Source: DATATJ01 sp963789075 (GTDB taxonomy: Bacteria > Acidobacteriota > Vicinamibacteria > Vicinamibacterales > CAVVIG01). Taken from it: a stretch of 64,000 nucleotides of DNA. The notes under the pieces were generated by a model, which was not told the origin of the DNA, did no database searches, and saw nothing but the letters and a program-made list of their open reading frames with translations. Each line of letters starts with the position of its first letter. Position 1 is the stretch's first letter. The position numbers and the translations under genes were made by a program. This document shows positions 8,445-16,648 of the stretch, one piece after another. Location of the stretch: positions 1,240,001-1,304,000 of the forward strand of contig CAWBJQ010000014.1 in NCBI GenBank assembly GCA_963789075.1. Reading direction: 5' to 3'.

Positions 8445-10328
8445 ATGTGCGGGATCGCCGGCATCCTCCACTACCGCGATGCGGGACGATCGGTCGACGA
8501 GCCGAGCCTGAACGCGATGACCGACACGCTCGCACATCGAGGTCCGGACGGCCGTGGCGTGTATCTCGCAGGGCACGTCGGCCTCGGACATCGGCGTCTC
8601 GCCATCCTGGATCCCACGGAGCGCGGCGCCCAGCCGCTCACATCGCCGTCGGGCCGCAGCACCATCACCTACAACGGCGAGATCTACAACTTCCGCGAGC
8701 TGCGCACCCGACTGGAGGCGTGCGGCCATCGGTTCCGGACGCAGACCGACACCGAGGTGATCCTGCTGGCGTACGAGGAGTGGGGCCTCGAGGCGATTGA
8801 GCGGCTGAATGGCATGTTCGCCTTCGCGCTGTGGGACGCGCGCGCTCGCATCCTGTATCTCGCACGCGATCGGTTCGGCGTCAAGCCGCTCTACATCCAG
8901 GACGACGGGACGACGATGCGATTCGCGTCGGAGATCAAGGCGATTCTCGCAGACCCGGCCGTCGCACGGGCGCCCGCCTGGACCGGGATCCGCTCGGTTC
9001 TGACTCTCGGCTATGCATCGGCGCCGCACACCTGCTTCGCCGGCGTGACGCAGCTGGAGCCCGGGCGCATGCGCGCCTATTCGGCCAGCGGTTGTCGTGA
9101 ATCCGCGTTCTGGCAGTTTTCACTTCCTCCGCCGGCGCCGCTCAGTGCGCGCGAAGCCGCCGAGCGGTTCGATGACCTGCTCGATCGCGCCACGGCGCGC
9201 CAGATGGTCAGCGACGTGCCAATCGGCGCGTTTCTTTCGGGCGGACTCGATTCGACGCGCGTCGTCGACGCGATGCGCCGCGAGACGGGCGGGACCATCC
9301 GCGCGTTCACGGTCGGATTCGGGGGCACGGAGTTCGATGAGAGTCCGGCAGCGGCGACGACCGCCTCGCTGCTCGGACTCGAGCACCACGTCGAGCACGT
9401 GGACGTCGATCTCGTGCGCACCGCAGGCGAGGTCGCCCGCATCTGCGACGATCCCTTTGCGGACTCCTCGGCGTTGGCGATGTACCACCTGTGCCGTGTG
9501 ACGGCTCGCGACGTGAAAGTGGCGCTGGCTGGGGACGGTGCCGACGAGCTGCTGGCTGGTTACGCGACCTATGGAGTCGCACCCTACGCCGCCATGCTGC
9601 GTGCGCTGCCTCGATGGCTGACCACCGGTCTGCTGCGGCGCCTCGCCAACCTCGTGCCCGTCCAGGATCGCCCGTACTCGCCGCGCCAGGTTTCGCGCCG
9701 TCTTCTCCTGGCCGGCGTCGAGCCGCCGGCACGCGCCCACGCGAGCTGGCGGCGCTGTTTGTTCGACGAGGACGAGCGGACGCTTCTGACGGAGGCGGCA
9801 CTGGATGCCAGTCGCGCGGCGCCGGATCCGATTACGCAATACGCGGCCGAGTACGACCGCTGCCCGAACGGCACGCCAGCGTTGCGTCGCATGATGGCGG
9901 CCGATCTGCTCGTTCACCTGCCGAACGACATGCTCGTCAAAGTCGATCGCATGAGCATGGCGAGCGGTCTCGAGGTGCGTGTCCCGATGCTCGACAACGA
10001 CTTCGTCGCGTTCAGCCTCGGCTTGACGCCGGATCTCGTGCGCGGCGGAGCAGAGAAGGGCAAGCGTCTGCTGAAGCAGTCGCTGAAACGCCGCCTGCCG
10101 CGCTTCGACGTGAATCGGCGCAAGCAAGGTCTGCTGGTGCCGATTGCCCAGGGGTTTCGATCGCACCTCGGTGATCTGCTGTGCAGTGCCGTCACCGATG
10201 CGGGACCCTTTCGGCCGCCGGCAGTGCGGGCGATCCTGCAGCAGCATCGTGAGCGTCGAATCGACGCCGCGTTCGAGCTCTACGCCGTTCTGATGGTGTC
10301 CCTATGGTGGAACCGGTTCTTCGCCTGA
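8445..10328 (+). CDS. asnB: Glutamine-hydrolysing asparagine synthetase family amidotransferase
   Basis: A 627-residue protein starting MCGIAGIL, so Cys2 is the glutaminase nucleophile after Met removal. The class II amidotransferase domain contains LAHRGPDG, YNGEIYNF and TDTEVILLAYEEWG. The synthetase domain has the PP-loop GAFLSGGLDSTR for ATP pyrophosphatase chemistry, and GDGADELLAGY. Length and motif order fit AsnB. Inside glycan clusters such paralogues often amidate uronic acids or other sugar carboxylates instead of making asparagine, and the GT2 / methyltransferase / acyltransferase neighbours support that reading here. It starts 2 bp after the GT2 stop and overlaps the next gene by 25 bp, so it is part of an operon. 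Confidence 0.9.
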   Translation: MCGIAGILHYRDAGRSVDEPSLNAMTDTLAHRGPDGRGVYLAGHVGLGHRRLAILDPTERGAQPLTSPSGRSTITYNGEIYNFRELRTRLEACGHRFRTQTDTEVILLAYEEWGLEAIERLNGMFAFALWDARARILYLARDRFGVKPLYIQDDGTTMRFASEIKAILADPAVARAPAWTGIRSVLTLGYASAPHTCFAGVTQLEPGRMRAYSASGCRESAFWQFSLPPPAPLSAREAAERFDDLLDRATARQMVSDVPIGAFLSGGLDSTRVVDAMRRETGGTIRAFTVGFGGTEFDESPAAATTASLLGLEHHVEHVDVDLVRTAGEVARICDDPFADSSALAMYHLCRVTARDVKVALAGDGADELLAGYATYGVAPYAAMLRALPRWLTTGLLRRLANLVPVQDRPYSPRQVSRRLLLAGVEPPARAHASWRRCLFDEDERTLLTEAALDASRAAPDPITQYAAEYDRCPNGTPALRRMMAADLLVHLPNDMLVKVDRMSMASGLEVRVPMLDNDFVAFSLGLTPDLVRGGAEKGKRLLKQSLKRRLPRFDVNRRKQGLLVPIAQGFRSHLGDLLCSAVTDAGPFRPPAVRAILQQHRERRIDAAFELYAVLMVSLWWNRFFA

Positions 10329-11494
10329 CTGGCCGGCGTCTGACGATCGCGTTGACGGTGGGTGTCGCGCTGCTTCACGGGGCCTGGGTGCTGCACGCCG
10401 GCGTCCGATTGTCGAGCGACGGGCAACTCTACGCTCGATGGGCCGACCTGCTTTTGTCACAGCACTTCAACGTCGGTGCCTTTCTGAGGCAGACGAGCTT
10501 CGTCGTGCCGCCGGTGCTCTACGTTGGTTGGGTGATGATCGTGGCGGCCGCCAAACTGCTGTTCGGATCGTCGTGGGCGGCGGGGATCGTTGTGCTCAAC
10601 TGGCTGTCGTTCGCGGCCATCGTCTATCTGACTCTCTCGACAATTCAATCGCTGACCCGGTCGGCGGGGCCGCTTGTCCTCGGCGCCATGCTGTTCGTCA
10701 TCGCCATGGACTTTCTCATCATCGAACCGTTCGTCCTCTCGGATCTCATCTTCGTGGCTGTTTCGACGTGCGTCATCGCCGCCGCAGTGTGCGCCACACC
10801 GGACGCGCTGGCCGCGGGCACCGGCTGCGTCGTGATGGCCTGTTTTCTCCGTCCGACCGCCGCGCCGCTCGTCGTGTTCTGGCTGTTCGTGCTCGTGGTT
10901 CGACACCGCGATGTCACCGCAGGTCAGTTCAGGGCAGGCGTCGTGATCGTCGCACTTCTGCTGGCCGTCGCGGTGCTCGCCGATGCGCTCATCATGATGC
11001 GGCCTGACTTGTGGTCGTTCTCAGCCATGTCGGGTTGGATTCAGCAACTCAGCCGCGAGTACCACCGGGGCGTCGTGGTCTTCGATCGCCCGGGGACATT
11101 CGCGGCGCCGCCCGTCAGTTACGCGGCGTTCGTCGCATTGACGCTTCGGAAATGGTTGTTCTACTTCGCACCGTCCTCGAGCGATTACAGCGCCGTCCAT
11201 CAGGCCGTGAGTCTGCTGTTCTTCGCGCCGCTCTACTTCTTCACCGTCGTCGCGCTCGCAACGTGGCGCGATCGCCGGGTCAAGGCGCTCCTCGTCTTCT
11301 ATGTCCTGGCGTTTTCAGCATTCCATGCGGTTCAGCAGATCGACTTCGATTACCGCTATCGGCTGCCCGTGCTGCCGGCACTGATCCTGACGGCGTGTGT
11401 CGGATGGGCGGCGGCCCAGTCCGCATGGGCGCGCCGCGTTCGCCGGGGCTCGCGGGAAGCCGCTCAGCCGCAGCCGCCGATGTCTCCCATTTGA
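10304..11494 (+). CDS. Polytopic membrane protein, GT39/ArnT-like glycosyltransferase candidate
   Basis: 396 residues with about 9-10 hydrophobic helices. After the first helix there is a loop with SSDGQLYARWADLLL; an Asp in the first extracytoplasmic loop is the catalytic mark of GT-C transferases that use polyprenyl-phosphate sugars. A short basic C-terminal tail follows the last helix. The ATG at 10304 lies within asnB, indicating coupling. A GT2 that could make a lipid-linked sugar is two genes upstream, so this protein may use that donor. The family is inferred from topology and context; a transporter or polymerase is possible. Confidence 0.65.
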   Translation: MVEPVLRLTGRRLTIALTVGVALLHGAWVLHAGVRLSSDGQLYARWADLLLSQHFNVGAFLRQTSFVVPPVLYVGWVMIVAAAKLLFGSSWAAGIVVLNWLSFAAIVYLTLSTIQSLTRSAGPLVLGAMLFVIAMDFLIIEPFVLSDLIFVAVSTCVIAAAVCATPDALAAGTGCVVMACFLRPTAAPLVVFWLFVLVVRHRDVTAGQFRAGVVIVALLLAVAVLADALIMMRPDLWSFSAMSGWIQQLSREYHRGVVVFDRPGTFAAPPVSYAAFVALTLRKWLFYFAPSSSDYSAVHQAVSLLFFAPLYFFTVVALATWRDRRVKALLVFYVLAFSAFHAVQQIDFDYRYRLPVLPALILTACVGWAAAQSAWARRVRRGSREAAQPQPPMSPI

Positions 11495-11706
11495 GCGCGC
11501 GGCCGGCCCACTGTGGCTCTCTCGCAGACGCGCCAGACCACAGTGCCTCGATCGCTGCGGCGTGTGCTCGCTATGGTTCAATAGAGCAGTGACCGCCGCC
11601 TTTCCGGCCAGGTCCGTGCAGAATCAGATGAAAATGGGCGCGTTGCTGAGCGTGGCCGGGGTGATAGCCGCTGTGGGCGTGGCCGCGTTGCTGCAGGCGG
11701 GACGGT

Positions 11707-12066
11707 TCAGGGCTTTGCCGGCGCGACGTCCTTCACGATGAACACCTTTTCGCCGGGACGGATCAGGCCCAATTCGCGGCGCGCAATCTCCTCGATGGTG
11801 CTCGGATCCTCTCGCAGCCGCCGAGCCTCGTCGCGCAACTGGGCATTTTCGGCGCGCTCGTGGGCGATGGTCGCCGCGAGCGCATCGTACTCGTGTCGCG
11901 CCTGCAGCATCGCGAGCAGTCCGCGATCGCCGACGAGACTGTCGACGATGATCACGCAGGCGACGAACAGCAGCAGCCAGTGCACGATGCGGCGGTTCCG
12001 CGCAGCCGGCGGCTTCAACGTAGGCGTTCGGCGCCGCGGCTTGGGCTGAATGTCGTCGTTGACCAC
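11707..12066 (-). CDS. Septum formation initiator (FtsB/DivIC-like)
   Basis: Starting at the GTG at 12066 this is 119 residues: a basic cytoplasmic tail, one membrane helix (HWLLLFVACVIIVDSLV), then a coiled coil (YDALAATIAHERAENAQLRD) and the family signature LREDPSTIEEIARRELGLIRPGEKVF. FtsB/DivIC proteins form a bitopic complex with FtsL and FtsQ/DivIB that activates septal peptidoglycan synthesis. It diverges from cutA with a short A-rich spacer. The frame stays open much further upstream, but that part overlaps cutA antisense and is not protein-like. Confidence 0.85.
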   Translation of the reverse strand: MVNDDIQPKPRRRTPTLKPPAARNRRIVHWLLLFVACVIIVDSLVGDRGLLAMLQARHEYDALAATIAHERAENAQLRDEARRLREDPSTIEEIARRELGLIRPGEKVFIVKDVAPAKP

Positions 12067-12133
12067 GCAAAAAAACAGTACAACAACTTCCGTCAAAGTA
12101 CAAGAGTGAAAGTGCCGTATCGTCGAGCTGCAT

Positions 12134-12484
12134 ATGACTGACATCGTGATCGTTTTCACCACCGTCGCCGATGACGAGCGCGCCGAACAGCTCGCCAGGC
12201 GTCTGGTGGACGAGCAGCTGGCGGCCTGTGTGAACCTGCATCCGCCGATGGTGTCCATGTACCGCTGGCGCGGCACGATCGAACGCGACAGCGAGCGCCA
12301 GATGGTGATCAAAACCACGCGCGACCGTCTGCCGGCGCTCGAAGCGAGGCTGACGCAGCTTCACGCGTACGAGCTGCCGGAATTTCTGGTCGTCTCCGCC
12401 GACAACGCGAGCCTGCCGTATGTGCAATGGATAACGGAACAGACCGGGAGGCAACCACGAAGCCACGAAGACCACGAAAGGTAG
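12134..12484 (+). CDS. cutA: CutA divalent-cation tolerance family protein
   Basis: A 116-residue CutA1 protein with the family landmarks FTTVADDERAEQLARRLV, LAACVNLHP, MYRWRGTIERDSERQMVIKT and ELPEFLVVSADNASLPYVQW. CutA forms very stable trimers with a ferredoxin-like fold and was linked genetically to copper tolerance; its biochemical role is unsettled. The normal protein ends near ITEQTG. The final residues (RQPRSHEDHER) and the TAG stop are encoded by the CACGAAG word repeat that begins at about 12449, so the repeat has replaced the original 3' end. Confidence 0.93.
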   Translation: MTDIVIVFTTVADDERAEQLARRLVDEQLAACVNLHPPMVSMYRWRGTIERDSERQMVIKTTRDRLPALEARLTQLHAYELPEFLVVSADNASLPYVQWITEQTGRQPRSHEDHER

Positions 12485-12530
12485 CTAGCTATGGACTCTT
12501 CGTGACGTCGTGCCCTTCGTGGTTCCTGTC
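12449..12530. repeat. CACGAAG word-repeat hairpin at the cutA 3' end
   Basis: Left arm: three copies of the word in CCACGAAG-CCACGAAG-ACCACGAAAG. Centre: GTAGCTAGCTA. Right arm: the complement, CTTCGTGACG...CCCTTCGTGG. The arms start and end with GGCAACCACG and CGTGGTTCC, so the element can fold on itself. It lies between the convergent genes cutA and dedA, where it could also terminate transcription. Confidence 0.85.
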
Positions 12531-12576
12531 TAACGGTGGATTGTGAGTAGGCGCCGGCGCGCAGGTCGGTCCCTAC

Positions 12577-13230
12577 CTAGGTAGTCGGTTCGGAGCGGTC
12601 GGCTCGCGACTTGCGGAGGAGCTCCACGATCACCGGCAGCACCGAGACGATCACGATGCCGATCGTCACGAGGGAAAAATTGTTTCTCACGATCGGTACG
12701 TTGCCGAACAGCAGACCAGCGCCGAGGCAGAGGCAGACCCAGCCGGCCGCGCCGACGATGTTGTAGAAGATGAACGACGCGGGCGTCATCTGCGCCGCGC
12801 CGGCGACGAACGGGACGAACGTCCGCACGATCGGCACGAAGCGGCCGAGCACGACCGCCTTTCCCCCGTACTGCTCGAAGAACGCGTGCGCCCGCTCGAG
12901 GTGCTGCTGGTTGAGCAGGCGATGGGATAGGGCAGATCGATCGGTGGCGTTGAACACGCGCGGACCGATCACGCGTCCCACCGCATAGTTCACGGTATTG
13001 CCGGCAAACGCCGCGAACGCGAGCAGCGCAAGCGCCGCCCACGTATTGAGCACGCCCGCGGCGCACAGGGCGCCAGTGGCAAACAGCAGCGAATCGCCCG
13101 GCAGGAATGGCGTGACGACGAAGCCGGTTTCCGCGAAGACAATCGCGAACAGCAGCCCGTACACCCACGATCCGTACGCCGCGACGAACTCCAGCAGTTT
13201 TTTGTCGGCGTGCAGCAGCAGGTCGATCAC
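12577..13230 (-). CDS. DedA family membrane protein
   Basis: 217 residues from a GTG at 13230. It shows the DedA / VTT layout: a re-entrant segment with GFVVTPFLPGDSLLFATGAL, then FAAFAGNTVNYAVGR, FFEQYGGKAVVLGRFVPIVR and FIFYNIVGAAGWV. The F/YGG...RF.P.vR motif with its conserved Arg is diagnostic. DedA proteins act as lipid scramblases/flippases, including undecaprenyl-phosphate recycling in some members, and support membrane homeostasis. Its start overlaps the stop of the transsulfuration gene by 4 bp (GTGA), implying translational coupling. Confidence 0.92.
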   Translation of the reverse strand: MIDLLLHADKKLLEFVAAYGSWVYGLLFAIVFAETGFVVTPFLPGDSLLFATGALCAAGVLNTWAALALLAFAAFAGNTVNYAVGRVIGPRVFNATDRSALSHRLLNQQHLERAHAFFEQYGGKAVVLGRFVPIVRTFVPFVAGAAQMTPASFIFYNIVGAAGWVCLCLGAGLLFGNVPIVRNNFSLVTIGIVIVSVLPVIVELLRKSRADRSEPTT

Positions 13231-14408
13231 GAGGCGACGCGATCGAGCGCCTGGGCGAGGTCGTCCTTCAGGTCGTCGATGTCCTCGATGCCTGCGGAAA
13301 TCCGCACCAGACCGTCGGTGAGCCCGAGCGCCGCGCGGCGATCCGCCGGCACTGAGGCGTGCGTCATCGACGCCGGATGCGAGATCAGCGACTCGACGCC
13401 GCCGAGGCTCTCGGCCAGCGCGTGCAGCCGGACGCCGTTCAGCACCGTGCGCGCCGCGTCGATCGAGCCCATTTCGAACGACAGCATCCCGCCGAACCCG
13501 CGCATCTGCCGCTTCGCGAGGTCGTGCTGCGGATGCGACGGCAGCCCTGGATAGTAGACGCGCTGCACCTTCGGATGCTTCTCGAGGTACTGCGCCAGCG
13601 CCAATCCGTTCGCGTTGTGCTGCACCATGCGGATCGGCAGCGTCTTCGTGCCGCGTAGCACGAGCCATGAATCGAACGGGCCGAGGATCGCCCCTTCCGC
13701 GTTCTGCACGAATTTCAGCCACTCGATGTCATCGTCGCGCACGGCGACGACGATGCCGCCGACGCTGTCGCTGTGGCCGTTCAGGTATTTGGTTGTGCTG
13801 TGCGTGACCAGGTCGGCGCCGAGCTCGATCGGCCGCTGCAGGTACGGGCTGGCGAACGTATTGTCGACCGCCAGCCGGGCGTCGTAGCGGTGCGCGAGCT
13901 CCGCGGCCGCGCGCAGATCGGTCAGCTTGAACATCGGGTTGGTCGGCGTCTCCACGAACAGCATCCGGGTGGCCGGCGTGAATGCGCGCTCGACCGCCGC
14001 GAGATCCGAGGTGTCGACGTACGAAAAGGTGAGCTGATACCGCCGCAGCACCTTGTCGAACAGACGGAACGTCCCACCGTATGTATTGTCAGACACGATC
14101 ACGTGGTCGCCCGACTTGAGCATCGTCCCAATCGCGCCGATCGCCGCCATGCCTGAGGCGAAGGCGAAGGCGGCTTTGCCGCTCTCGATGGCGGCGATGT
14201 TCCGCTCGAGCGCGAGGCGCGTCGGGTTCTGGGTTCTCCCGTACTCGAAACCCTTGTGTTTGCCCAGCTCGTCCTGGACGTAGGTCGACGTCTGGTATAT
14301 CGGCGTGATGATCGCGCCGGTCGACGGATCCGGTTCCTGACCGGCGTGCAGACAGATGGTGCTGAATCGCGCGTTGGCTTTGAGCTTCACGATCCGTCTA
14401 CGATACAT
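13227..14408 (-). CDS. PLP-dependent transsulfuration enzyme (cystathionine gamma-synthase/lyase family)
   Basis: 393 residues covering a complete Cys/Met metabolism PLP domain. Visible motifs are YSRT-like FEYGRTQNPTR, the phosphate-binding SGMAAIGA, SDNTYGGT, VDNTFASPYLQRP, and the Schiff-base lysine in HSTTKYLNGHSD; the C-terminal AESLGGVESLISHP and VRISAGIEDIDDL are typical. Members interconvert cysteine and homocysteine through cystathionine (MetB, MetC, CGL/MccB), and sequence alone does not separate them. ATG at 14408 is used; a GTG six codons in is an alternative. It is the first gene of a pair with dedA and diverges from the RsbU-type gene by 26 bp. Confidence 0.9.
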   Translation of the reverse strand: MYRRRIVKLKANARFSTICLHAGQEPDPSTGAIITPIYQTSTYVQDELGKHKGFEYGRTQNPTRLALERNIAAIESGKAAFAFASGMAAIGAIGTMLKSGDHVIVSDNTYGGTFRLFDKVLRRYQLTFSYVDTSDLAAVERAFTPATRMLFVETPTNPMFKLTDLRAAAELAHRYDARLAVDNTFASPYLQRPIELGADLVTHSTTKYLNGHSDSVGGIVVAVRDDDIEWLKFVQNAEGAILGPFDSWLVLRGTKTLPIRMVQHNANGLALAQYLEKHPKVQRVYYPGLPSHPQHDLAKRQMRGFGGMLSFEMGSIDAARTVLNGVRLHALAESLGGVESLISHPASMTHASVPADRRAALGLTDGLVRISAGIEDIDDLKDDLAQALDRVAS

Positions 14409-14434
14409 CTGCTAATATCGCGAAGTCCACGTCC

Positions 14435-16648
14435 ATGGCCGGATCACGCCCCCGAGGAACCGCAGGTCTGCCGCCCCTGTCCGCTGCGGATCGGCAACTG
14501 GGCGCGCGTACAGCGCTGTTCGGCACGCTGCCGGGCCGCGCGATCGTCGTCGGGCTCGCCGTCAAGCTGTCGGTGTTTCTCGTCGGCGTCGCGCTGCGCG
14601 GTGTGCCGCCGTTCCTGGCCGTCGTCGACACGGTCGCCGGTGTCGCGATTGCCGCCGGCGCGATCTACTTTCTCTTTCGCCTTCTCGTCCTCGCCAAGCG
14701 GCGGCTGTTGTGGCGGGTCCGCCGAAAGCTGATCCTCTCGTACATTTTCATCGGCTTCGTCCCGGCCATTCTCATCGTCGGCTTCTTCCTGTTGTGCGGG
14801 TTCCTGCTGTTCTACAACTTCAGCTCGTACCTGGTGCAGAGCCGGCTGCGCGCGCTCAGCGATCGCGCGCGCGTCGTCTCGCAGAGTACCGCGATCGAGA
14901 TTCAGCGGGGCGGAGGACGCGACGTGGCGAGCATCCTCACACGACGGGAAGCGAACGCGGTGGAAGGAAGCGGCATGTCCCTCGCGGTCGTGCCCGTGCG
15001 TCGCCCGTGCGCGCAGTCGAGCGCCGCGTCGTCCGATGCGCCGCCGGTGCCGTCGCCGCCGTTCACGACCGCCGGACCATGGGCGCACCTCGAGGCGCCG
15101 CGATCCATTCCCGCATGGCTGCCCTGCGCGGGATTCTCTGGCGTCTTTGCGTATGCGCACCGCAGCGGCCCTGGCGTCCACGATCGGGACACGCACATGC
15201 TGGTGCGAGCCGTCGCCTTTCCGGATTCGCCGCGGCCGGGCTACGCCGTCGTCGTCGACCTGCTGCTCGACAAGGATGTCCGCGCACAACTGCAGCGCGA
15301 TACCGGGGTCGAGTTGAAGAACGTCATCGTGACGAACGAGGACGGTGTGAAGCCGTTGACCGGCATCGACCGCCTCGATCCGGTGGCGCCCGCCGATGCC
15401 TCGCGCAGCGGGCTGCTCAACAACTTGGGCAGCGTGATGGAGTATCACGACTGGAACACAGGCCGTCCAGGCACACTGCTGCTGATGAGCCGACTGAGCG
15501 TCAGCGATCTCTACGATCGCATTTCGTCGGCTGAAGGAATCGCCGGCCGCAGCTTGGGAACGGGGCTTCTGCTGGCGCTGTTCGGCATCGGCGGTCTCTT
15601 TCTGGTCATCGAGTGCATCGCGCTGGTGGCGGGGCTCGCGCTCGCGAAGTCGATCACCGGATCGGTGCACGAGCTGTTCGCCGGCACCGAGCGTGTGCGG
15701 CAGGGCGACTTCACCCACAAGATCGCCGTGAAGACGGAAGACCAGCTCGGCGAGCTGGCGGGCTCCTTCAATGAGATGACGGCGAGCATCGAGGATCTGC
15801 TGCGCCAGGCGGCCGAGAAGAAGCGGCTCGAGGAAGAGCTCCGCATCGCGCGCGAGATCCAGATGTCGCTGCTGCCGCAAGGGCCTCTGGTGATGCCGGG
15901 GCTTTCGCTGACGGCGTTGTGCGTGCCCGCGCGCGAAGTCGGCGGCGATTACTACGACTTCTTCCCGATGGCCGACAACCGGCTCGGCGTGCTGATCGCG
16001 GACGTCTCCGGGAAGGGCACGTCCGCGGCGCTGTACATGGCGGAGCTCAAGGGACTCGTCCTGTCGCTCAGCCAGATTCACACGTCGCCGCGCGATCTGC
16101 TGATCGCCGCCAACCGCATCATCGCCAACAACCTCGACCCGCGGAGCTTCATCACGATGACCTACGCCGTCGTCGATCTGGACGCGGCCCGAATGACGTA
16201 CGCGCGCGCCGGACACACGCCGATGATGTATCTGCCGGGGCCGGGATGCGGCGCATCGCGCGCCGTGCAGGTGCTCGCGCCCGACGGCCTCGTGCTCGGA
16301 CTGAAGATCGACAACGGCGAGATGTTCGATCAGCTGCTGGTCGAGGCCTCAATCCCGATGCACGCTGGCGATCTCTACGTGCTGTTCACCGACGGCATCA
16401 CCGAGGCGATGAACGCGGCCGACGATTGCTTCGGCGAGCCGCGATTGGCGCAGATCGTCGAGACCCACGCGGCCTTGCCGTCGGATCAGCTCCGCGAGCG
16501 CGTCCTGCGCGAGATCGAAGCCTTCGTCGGCGACGCGCCGCAGCACGACGACATGACGATGATTCTGTTGAAGGTGGACGAGACCTTCAAGGCGACGGTG
16601 ATCAACGCAGCGACCGCGGAGCACGCAGAGACGTACTTTGAATCGTGA
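14435..16648 (+). CDS. Membrane-anchored PP2C/SpoIIE-type phosphatase with HAMP domain (RsbU-like)
   Basis: 737 residues. Three membrane helices fall in the first 140 residues, then an extracytoplasmic sensor region, then another helix near 370-395. A HAMP domain (LAKSITGSVHELFAGTERVR to FNEMTASIEDLL) leads via a helical linker (KKRLEEELRIAREIQMSLLP) into the PPM/SpoIIE phosphatase. The metal-binding Asp residues are in EVGGDYYDF and LIADVSGKG, and in FTDGITEAMN and QHDDMTMILL. Such proteins dephosphorylate anti-anti-sigma factors in partner-switching cascades. No RsbV/RsbW homologue lies next to it. The last 11 bp overlap the next gene, so it is co-transcribed with rnc. Confidence 0.9.
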   Translation: MAGSRPRGTAGLPPLSAADRQLGARTALFGTLPGRAIVVGLAVKLSVFLVGVALRGVPPFLAVVDTVAGVAIAAGAIYFLFRLLVLAKRRLLWRVRRKLILSYIFIGFVPAILIVGFFLLCGFLLFYNFSSYLVQSRLRALSDRARVVSQSTAIEIQRGGGRDVASILTRREANAVEGSGMSLAVVPVRRPCAQSSAASSDAPPVPSPPFTTAGPWAHLEAPRSIPAWLPCAGFSGVFAYAHRSGPGVHDRDTHMLVRAVAFPDSPRPGYAVVVDLLLDKDVRAQLQRDTGVELKNVIVTNEDGVKPLTGIDRLDPVAPADASRSGLLNNLGSVMEYHDWNTGRPGTLLLMSRLSVSDLYDRISSAEGIAGRSLGTGLLLALFGIGGLFLVIECIALVAGLALAKSITGSVHELFAGTERVRQGDFTHKIAVKTEDQLGELAGSFNEMTASIEDLLRQAAEKKRLEEELRIAREIQMSLLPQGPLVMPGLSLTALCVPAREVGGDYYDFFPMADNRLGVLIADVSGKGTSAALYMAELKGLVLSLSQIHTSPRDLLIAANRIIANNLDPRSFITMTYAVVDLDAARMTYARAGHTPMMYLPGPGCGASRAVQVLAPDGLVLGLKIDNGEMFDQLLVEASIPMHAGDLYVLFTDGITEAMNAADDCFGEPRLAQIVETHAALPSDQLRERVLREIEAFVGDAPQHDDMTMILLKVDETFKATVINAATAEHAETYFES

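Noticed and set aside
7515..10328. One 937-residue GT2-AsnB fusion protein
   Set aside because: The frame is continuous only because the GT2 gene is frameshifted near 8193. The joining stretch is Arg-rich out-of-frame text, while the next frame gives the expected GT2 membrane helices and a normal stop.
14444..16216. Minus-strand open frame of about 590 codons
   Set aside because: Entirely antisense to the RsbU-type phosphatase, no recognisable motif, shadow composition.
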